Shown here in pieces: positions 58,582 to 64,000 of a DNA stretch of 64,000 bases. The notes below the pieces were generated by a model. It saw only the letters and a list, made by a program, of their open reading frames with translations. It was not told the DNA's origin and did no database searches. Positions within the stretch are counted from its first letter, which is position 1. Every line of letters starts with the position of its first letter. The DNA comes from Burkholderiales bacterium (GTDB lineage Bacteria; Pseudomonadota; Gammaproteobacteria; Burkholderiales; Burkholderiaceae_C). The translations under genes and the position numbers were made by a program. The stretch is from NCBI GenBank assembly GCA_016191525.1, contig JACPOK010000039.1, positions 124,001 to 188,000 on the forward strand. The letters are read 5' to 3'.

Positions 58582-59802
58582 CTATCCCTTCTGCTGCTCG
58601 CGGATGGCGGCGGCGAGCGCCGCGACGCCGGTGTTGATCTGTTCCACGCTGGCCGTGACGAACGACAGGCGCAGCGTGCGCGCATCGGCCCGGTCGGCAT
58701 AGAAGGCCGCGCCGGGCACGAAGGCCACACCCTTGTCCACCGCGCGGGGCAGCAGGTCAATCGCGCTCATGCCCTGCGGCAGCCGGGCCCACAGGAACAT
58801 GCCGCCATCGGGGGTGTTCCATTGCACGTCGATGCCGGCCATTTCCTTTTGTAGCGCGGCCAGCATGGCATCGCGTTGCGATTTGTACAGCGCGCGGATG
58901 GTGGGCACGTGCCGTTGGAGGAAGCCGTCCTTCATCACCTCGGCAATCATCCGCTGGTTGAAGCCGGGGCTGTGCAGGTCGGCCGCCTGCTTGGCCTGCA
59001 GCAGCTTGGGGTACAGGGCCTTGGGCGCCACCAGGAAGCCCAGCCGCAGGCCGGGCGCCAGCACCTTGGAGAAAGAGCCCAGGTAGAGGCAGCCTTCCGG
59101 GTTGCGCGCCGTGAGCGGCAGCGGTGGCGGCTGGTCGAACCACAGGTCGCCATAGGGGTTGTCCTCCACGATGGGCAGGCCAAGCTCGGCGGCGCGGCGC
59201 GACAGCGCGGCACGGCGCTCTTCGGCCAGCGTGCGGCCGGTGGGGTTCTGGAAATTCGGCAGCAGGTACAGGAAACGCGCGGTGTTCACGGTGCCGCCGC
59301 TCTCGCAAGCACAGGCCTTGTCGGCCAGGTCTTCAATGTCGATGCCGCCCTCGTCGCTGGCCACGCTAACGACCTCGGGCTCCATCGGCGTGAAGGCCTG
59401 CAGCGCGCCCAAGTAGGTAGGCGTCTCCACCAGGATGCGCGAGCCGGCATCGATCAGCACCTTGGCCACCAGGTCCAGGCCCTGCTGCGAGCCGGTGGTG
59501 ATCAGCACCTGCGCGGGATCGACCTTCCACGGCAGGCCTGCGGCTACCATCTCGCGCAGCGGCGCGTAGCCTTCGCTGGCGGCGTATTGCAGGGCGGCCT
59601 GGCCGTCTTCGCGCAAAACCTTGTCGCAGGCGGCCGCGAATTCGCTGATCGGAAACGTCTTGGGCGAAGGCAGGCCGCCCGCGAAACTGATGATGCCGGG
59701 CCGCTCGGTGACCTTCAGGATCTCGCGGATGACCGAGGGGTTCATCTTCTCGGCGCGCCGCGCCAGCATCCATTGCGTGTGTTGCAGGTCGTTCAGTTTC
59801 AT
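58582..59802 (-). CDS. PLP-dependent aminotransferase (ARO8/2-aminoadipate type)
   Basis: A 406-residue fold-type I aminotransferase, class I/II. ITTGSQQGLDLVAKV, NFQNPTGRTLAEERR, VEDNPYGDLWF and the PLP lysine region LGSFSKVLAPGLRLGFL are present. It resembles LysN/2-aminoadipate and MocR-type aminotransferase domains but has no helix-turn-helix. Probably catabolises or synthesises the amino acid exported by the flanking transporters (inference). Confidence 0.88.
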   Translation of the reverse strand: MKLNDLQHTQWMLARRAEKMNPSVIREILKVTERPGIISFAGGLPSPKTFPISEFAAACDKVLREDGQAALQYAASEGYAPLREMVAAGLPWKVDPAQVLITTGSQQGLDLVAKVLIDAGSRILVETPTYLGALQAFTPMEPEVVSVASDEGGIDIEDLADKACACESGGTVNTARFLYLLPNFQNPTGRTLAEERRAALSRRAAELGLPIVEDNPYGDLWFDQPPPLPLTARNPEGCLYLGSFSKVLAPGLRLGFLVAPKALYPKLLQAKQAADLHSPGFNQRMIAEVMKDGFLQRHVPTIRALYKSQRDAMLAALQKEMAGIDVQWNTPDGGMFLWARLPQGMSAIDLLPRAVDKGVAFVPGAAFYADRADARTLRLSFVTASVEQINTGVAALAAAIREQQKG

Positions 59803-59830
59803 GGTGCTCTCCTGTGTATTTCTTTCCTGT

Positions 59831-60160
59831 TCAATCGACGATGAACAGCGTGGCGCCCTGCGGCGAGGTGGACCGGTGCGGCTCTGCGTTGTCGGCCACC
59901 TGGTAGCTCATGCCGGGCAGCAGCGTGAAGCGGCGGCCGTCGGCCAGTTCGGTGTGCAGCTCGCCCTTCAGGCACAGCAGCACGTGGCCCTTGACGCACC
60001 AGTGGTCCGACACATAGCCCGGGGTGTATTCGACCATGCGCACGCGGATTTCTCCGAACTGCTGCGTGCGCCAGAAAGCCTGCCCGGCCTCGGCAGATTT
60101 CTCCACCGGCGCGATGGCCGACCAGTCGGTGGTGGCGAAGGGAATCTGGTTCATTTGCAT
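59831..60160 (-). CDS. DHCW-motif cupin protein
   Basis: A 109-residue single-domain cupin containing the name-giving DHWCV (DHW/CW) segment (PGYVSDHWCVKGHVLLCLKG) and a C-terminal DNAEPHRS. The function of this family is unknown; a metal-binding beta barrel is expected. Preceded by the EamA gene (9 bp), followed by the aminotransferase (28 bp). Confidence 0.83.
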   Translation of the reverse strand: MQMNQIPFATTDWSAIAPVEKSAEAGQAFWRTQQFGEIRVRMVEYTPGYVSDHWCVKGHVLLCLKGELHTELADGRRFTLLPGMSYQVADNAEPHRSTSPQGATLFIVD

Positions 60161-60169
60161 GGGTGTCCT

Positions 60170-61069
60170 TCAGGCGGCGGCCGCGCGAACCGGCATTTTC
60201 TTGCCGATGAAAACCGTGGCGATCACCGCCAGCGCGAAGCCCAGCGTCAGCGCGTCCAGCCGCTCGCCCAGCAAAGGCACCGCGAACAGCATTCCAAGAA
60301 ACGGCTGCAACAGCTGCACCTGGCTGACGCGCACGGTGCCGCCCAGTGCCAGCCCGCGGTACCAGGCAAAAAAGCCCAGCCACATCGAGAACACCGCCAC
60401 ATAGGCAAAGCCCCACCACGCGCTGGCCGAGAGCGGCGCCTGCGGCCGCGTGATGAGGGCGGCGGGCAGCGTAAGCGGCAGCGCCATCACCAGCGCCCAG
60501 CAGATCACGTACTCGGCGCGCATGTGCTGCGACAGGCGCGCGCCCCAGGCATAGCCGACGGCGGCGCAGCCCATCGCGGCCAGCAGCAGCACGTCGGCCG
60601 GCTGGATGCCCAGGCCCGAAGCGCCGGAGCGGATCACGGCGAACGCCACCACCAGCGCGCTGCCCACCGCCGCGCAGACCCAGAAGCCCGCCGAGGGCCG
60701 CTGGCGGTGCAGCCACGCGCCCACGCCCGCGGTGGCTAGCGGCAGCACGCCGACGATCACGCTGGCATGCACGGCCTCCACATGGCGCATGGCGATGGAG
60801 GTGAACAGGGGAAAGCCGAACACCACGCCGGCCGAGGTGATGGCCAGCGGCCACCAGTCTTCGCGCCGGGGCAGCGGCGCGCGGGTCGCTGCCAGGAACA
60901 CCGCCGACAGCACCGACGCGACGACCGCGCGGCCGAGCGCGATGAACACGCCCGACATCTGGGGCGCTTCCGGCGTGCCCACGGCCAGCCGCGTCATCGG
61001 CAGCGTGAGGGCGAAGATGACGACCCCCAGCGCCCCAAACCAGAGGCCCCTGATTTCATCGGCCCTCAT
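60170..61069 (-). CDS. EamA/DMT-family transporter
   Basis: A 299-residue membrane protein with ten predicted helices in two EamA repeats (ALGVVIFALTLPMTRLAVG; later WWGFAYVAVFSMWLGFFAWYRGLALGG). Drug/metabolite-type exporters often move amino acids. ATGA overlap with the upstream LysE-type gene. Confidence 0.87.
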   Translation of the reverse strand: MRADEIRGLWFGALGVVIFALTLPMTRLAVGTPEAPQMSGVFIALGRAVVASVLSAVFLAATRAPLPRREDWWPLAITSAGVVFGFPLFTSIAMRHVEAVHASVIVGVLPLATAGVGAWLHRQRPSAGFWVCAAVGSALVVAFAVIRSGASGLGIQPADVLLLAAMGCAAVGYAWGARLSQHMRAEYVICWALVMALPLTLPAALITRPQAPLSASAWWGFAYVAVFSMWLGFFAWYRGLALGGTVRVSQVQLLQPFLGMLFAVPLLGERLDALTLGFALAVIATVFIGKKMPVRAAAA

Positions 61070-61680
61070 ACCGTCACCATCCAGGCGGCGGTGGCCACCA
61101 GCACCAGGGCCAGCGCGCGGTTGAACCAGAGCAGCCGCGCGCCCTGCGCCAGCCACTGGCGCAGCAGCGAGCCCATCAGCGCATAGACGAAGTTGCTGGA
61201 AAAGGCGAACACCACCATCAGCGCGCAGATGATGGCCAGCCGCTCGCCGGGGTTGCTGGCAGGCTGTCCCGCGGCGTTCACCACCCAGCCGGCGGTGAGC
61301 GTGAGGGCCAGCATCCAGGCCTTGATGTTGAGGAACTGCAGGCCCACGCCCTGCGAGAAGCTGACGTCCAGCCGCGAAGCGTCGACCTGCGCCAGCTGGC
61401 CGGCGCCCGCCAGCTTCCAGGCCAGCCACAGCATGTAGGCCACGCCGCCCAGCTTCACCGCCCAGCGCAGGGCCGGCACGCCGGTGACCAGCGCGCCCAG
61501 CCCCAGGCCGCAGGCCAACATCAGCAGCGTCCAGCCGGTGGGTACGGCAATGCAGAAGCGCAGCGCCCGCTTCAGGCCGTGGTTGGCGGCCAGTGCGGTG
61601 GACAGCGTGGTGTTCGGCCCCGGCGAGAAACTCATCGCGGTACAGAACAGCAAAAGGGCGGTGAGCTCAGCGGCGCTCAT
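61066..61680 (-). CDS. LysE/RhtB-family amino acid exporter, first gene of operon
   Basis: A 204-residue LysE-type exporter (SFSPGPNTTLSTALAANHGLKRA; GVGLQFLNIKAWMLALTL). The ATG at 61680 gives the family N-terminus. It is the promoter-proximal gene of a nine-gene run to 54806; a CAGTACA direct repeat lies 60 bp upstream, like the one before the MocR gene. Confidence 0.87.
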   Translation of the reverse strand: MSAAELTALLLFCTAMSFSPGPNTTLSTALAANHGLKRALRFCIAVPTGWTLLMLACGLGLGALVTGVPALRWAVKLGGVAYMLWLAWKLAGAGQLAQVDASRLDVSFSQGVGLQFLNIKAWMLALTLTAGWVVNAAGQPASNPGERLAIICALMVVFAFSSNFVYALMGSLLRQWLAQGARLLWFNRALALVLVATAAWMVTV

Positions 61681-61739
61681 GAAGGGTGCGGGGCGGCAAA
61701 GCCGCAAGAGTGGGCGGAAACCCACTTTAAAGGCCGACT

Positions 61740-61760
61740 CAGTACACAAGCAGTACAGTT
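61740..61760. promoter_or_regulatory. Candidate MocR operator upstream of the export operon
   Basis: Two CAGTACA copies in direct orientation with an 11-bp period (CAGTACA-CAAG-CAGTACA), followed by GTT. A further TACAGTT..AACTGTA inverted pair extends to about 61787. One-turn-spaced direct repeats are usual for MocR regulators. Confidence 0.6.
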
Positions 61761-61838
61761 AACAGCTCAGTTGCCGAACTGTATTGCCTGTTGCGGCGTT
61801 ACAGGTTCCCGGCCGCGGCGGGGGCCGCAGGCGTCAGG

Positions 61839-62666
61839 TCAAGGGCAGGTGCCGATGACGTAGTAGTTGGCTGAAATCATTTTCAGGGTGGTGATGGTGC
61901 CCGCGCTGGCGGAACCCATGTTCTGGTTGGAGCCGTTGGCAAGCGCCTTGTTGCCGGATTTGTGGGCCCGGCCGAAAAGGATGTGGTCGTTGTTGGAGGC
62001 GGTGGTGCATGCCGAGACCGCCTGGGTGGTGCCGCCGGCATTGGCCGACATGGCGCCCTGGACGCCATTCGCGTCCACTGCGGCAACCGTCCAGCTGTAT
62101 GCCGTCGCGGGAGTGAGGTTGCTGTCGGTGAAGCTCGTCGGATAAACCGGGAGGGCGTTGACCTTGTTGCCGGCGCGATAGACGTTGTAGCTGATGCTGA
62201 ACGTGCCCGTGCCGTTGCTGGCCACGGCATTCCAGCTGATCTGCATGGTCCTGGTCGTGGCGTTGGAGGTGCTGACGCCCGTCGGCGCGGCCAGCGGCTG
62301 GGCCAAGGTTGTGCCGGTAGCCGCGGCAGACAAGGGGCCTACCGTGGCGCCGTCCGTGGCCGCGACCGTCCAGGCGTACTGCGTGGCCGGTGCCAGGCCG
62401 TAGTCGGTGTAGCTGGTGGTGTAAACCGTGCCGCTGTTCACGCGGGTGCCGCTGCGGTAGATGTTGTAGCCGATGGTGAAGGTGCTGGTGATGCCCGTGA
62501 CGTACGACGGATTCCAGTGGATGGCCATGGACGACGCGGTCGGGCTTGTGGCTGTGACCTGCGTCGGGGCGGAGAAGACAGGTTGCGCGGCGCAGAAGGC
62601 GCTTGCGGACAGCGCTGCGATGGCCAGGCAGGCACGCAGCAGTGAGCGGACGGTGTTTGAAAACAT
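61839..62666 (-). CDS. Secreted protein with two fibronectin type III domains
   Basis: A 275-residue exported protein: Sec signal (cleaved after about residue 28), two FN3 domains (about 33-120 and 125-215; SAPTQVTATSPTASSMAIHW and TQYAWTVAATD are typical) and a C-terminal module of about 55 residues (NDHILFGRAHKSGNKALANG, then NQNMGS and YYVIGTCP) with one Cys near each end. That last module resembles, in my judgement, the tail of extracellular PHB depolymerases. There is no catalytic domain, so it may bind a polymer or surface. Good AGGAG site before the ATG. Confidence 0.78.
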   Translation of the reverse strand: MFSNTVRSLLRACLAIAALSASAFCAAQPVFSAPTQVTATSPTASSMAIHWNPSYVTGITSTFTIGYNIYRSGTRVNSGTVYTTSYTDYGLAPATQYAWTVAATDGATVGPLSAAATGTTLAQPLAAPTGVSTSNATTRTMQISWNAVASNGTGTFSISYNVYRAGNKVNALPVYPTSFTDSNLTPATAYSWTVAAVDANGVQGAMSANAGGTTQAVSACTTASNNDHILFGRAHKSGNKALANGSNQNMGSASAGTITTLKMISANYYVIGTCP

Positions 62667-62774
62667 GGAGTCTCCTCGTTTGAAAGTTTTAGTTCGCCCG
62701 AGAGTATAGGTAGTAAGCACTCAAATTCCGCCCGGCCTTGGCAAAAACCAGGTCTGTCGTTAATCTCGGCTTCC

Positions 62775-62795
62775 AGTACACAACCAGCACACTTC
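62775..62795. promoter_or_regulatory. Candidate MocR operator upstream of the regulator gene
   Basis: CAGTACA-CAAC-CAGCACA: the same 11-bp-spaced direct repeat as at 61740, located 16 bp before the regulator ATG, consistent with autoregulation. Confidence 0.55.
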
Positions 62796-62811
62796 AGCAG
62801 GCACCCGGAAA

Positions 62812-64000
62812 TGTTGATGAGAACCACCACGCAATCGCTCACCGAGCAGTTGTCGTCGCGCTTTGCCGAGCGCATCCGCACCCGGCTGCTGGCGCCCGGC
62901 GCGCGCCTGCCTTCCGTGCGCCAATGCGCACAGCAGCAGGGTGTGAGCCCCTCCACCGTGGTGGCGGCCTACGACCAGCTGCTGGCACAGGGGCTGGTGG
63001 AAGCACGCAAAAACCGCGGGTTTTTCGTGCGGGAAATGCCCGCAGCGCGCTCTGGTAGCGCGCAGGCAGCTATCAAAACAGTAGCAAAAGGGGGCGCGGT
63101 CACGGCCTGGAGCACGGCCACCGGGCTGGCCGGGCCCACCGCCCGCGCGCCCATCGACGCCACGGCGCTGATTCGCGGCATGTTCCACAAGATCAGCAAC
63201 AAGCCGCAGCCGGGCATGGGCGTGTTCCCGCCCGAGTGGCTGGAATCGACGTTCATGCCGGCGGCAGTGCGCAAGGTCACCAGCACGCGCGCGCTGCAGG
63301 AGTTCTCGCTGCAGTACGGCGAGCCGCTGGGCGACAGCGGCCTGCGCCGCGCGCTCTCCAAGAAACTGGCGACGCTCTCCGTGCACGCGGCGCCGGAGAA
63401 CATCATCACCACCGTGGGCGCCACGCACGCGCTGGACATCGTGAGCCGCACGCTGCTGCGCGCCGGCGACCACGTGATGGTGGAAGAGCCGGGCTGGGCC
63501 GTGGAGTTCGCACGCCTGAACGCGATGGGCATGCGCCTCCTGCCCGTGCCGCGCCGCGCCGACGGGCCCGACCTGGAGGTCATGGCGCGTTATTGCGAGC
63601 TGCATTCACCCAAGCTGTATGTGAGCGTGAGCGTGTTTCACAACCCCACCGGCTACTGCCTGTCGCCGGCCAGCGCGCACAGCATCCTGCAGCTGGCCAA
63701 CCAGCACAACTTCCATATCGTCGAGGACGACACCTACAGCCACATCGCGCCCGAGCACGCCACGCGCCTGTGCGCCCTGGACGGGCTGCAGCGGACCATC
63801 CACGTCAGCGGCTTCGCCAAGATCCTGGCGCCGAACTGGCGGGTGGGCTTCCTGGCGGCGCCGCCGGCGCTGACCGAGCAGCTGCTGGATACCAAGCTGC
63901 TGGGCACGCTGACGACGCCCGCGCTGCTGGAAAAGGCGCTGGCGCTGTGCATGGAGCAGGGCCAGCTGCGCCGGCATGCCGAGCGCATCAAGACCCGGCT
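62812..64000 (+). CDS. MocR-type regulator: GntR helix-turn-helix fused to aminotransferase (3' end outside window)
   Basis: A partial gene, 396 codons visible with no stop. Winged helix-turn-helix at about residues 10-75 (LPSVRQCAQQQGVSPSTVVAAYDQL), a linker (about 80-110) and an aminotransferase-like PLP-binding domain (YSHIAPEHA; PLP lysine in HVSGFAKILAPNWRVGFL). MocR proteins sense PLP or PLP-amino acid adducts. It is divergent from the FN3 gene. The linker includes a 17-bp dispersed repeat. The matching direct repeats point to control of the minus-strand amino-acid operon. Confidence 0.88.
63069..63085. repeat. Comamonadaceae-type repeat inside the MocR linker
   Basis: GCTATCAAAACAGTAGC, nearly identical to the copy in the dsbD signal peptide; here it encodes part of the flexible linker between the two domains. 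Confidence 0.55.

Overview
The window is a GC-rich piece of a Burkholderiales chromosome, most likely family Comamonadaceae (Polaromonas/Variovorax/Ramlibacter-like). The evidence is the pilT - cyclic-nucleotide-binding gene - pilU order, the dolP-diaA-yraN/rsmI block, a trb-type secretion cluster, and a short dispersed repeat of the form GCTAT-N7-ATAGC (or GCTATCAAAA..TAGC) that I associate with Comamonadaceae. Most genes are tightly packed with short or overlapping junctions. No tRNA, rRNA, CRISPR array, transposase or integrase was seen. The first gene (pilT) and the last (a MocR-type regulator) are cut by the window ends.

Layout. 1-2.4 kb: twitching-motility ATPases. 2.4-4.8 kb: a LysR regulator divergent from a tautomerase, then a beta-hydroxyacid dehydrogenase. 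4.8-8.2 kb: dolP, diaA, a lipoprotein tyrosine phosphatase and yraN on the minus strand, with rsmI divergent. 8.2-11.7 kb: priA and hemE, separated by an AT-rich 351-bp gap with two DnaA-box matches. 11.7-19.3 kb: metabolism and thiol chemistry (methyltransferase, hydrolase, metY, CoA-binding protein, TlpA-like protein, dsbD, alaX). 19.3-29.4 kb: many small divergent regulator/enzyme pairs (Lrp with an AceE paralogue, LysR with a quinone oxidoreductase, TetR with a DUF1348 protein). 29.4-35.0 kb: a PAS histidine kinase and LuxR-type regulator followed by a cyanate uptake and hydrolysis operon (ABC transporter plus cynS). 35-38 kb: an RlmN-like radical SAM enzyme and small stress or redox genes.

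The most notable region is 38.2-54.8 kb. A second two-component system (LuxR-type regulator and a 7TMR-DISM histidine kinase) is followed by trbBCDELFGI, a VirD4/TraG coupling ATPase, a lytic transglycosylase, a 624-residue protein with kinase-like active-site motifs, and a GNAT acetyltransferase. No relaxase, replication or integration gene is present. The regulator gene and the trb operon share a strongly conserved upstream element (28 of 34 positions identical, preceded in both by an inverted repeat). I infer a chromosomally fixed, two-component-controlled type IV secretion system that may deliver a kinase-like effector rather than DNA.

The last 9 kb (54.8-61.7 kb) is a run of nine minus-strand genes with gaps of 28 bp or less or short overlaps: two LysE exporters, an EamA transporter, a DHCW cupin, an aminotransferase, a GST, PhzF, a VOC protein and a threonine dehydratase-like enzyme. 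A MocR regulator starts at 62.8 kb, and the upstream regions of both the regulator and the first operon gene carry an 11-bp-spaced CAGTACA direct repeat, suggesting that it controls this amino-acid export/catabolism operon.
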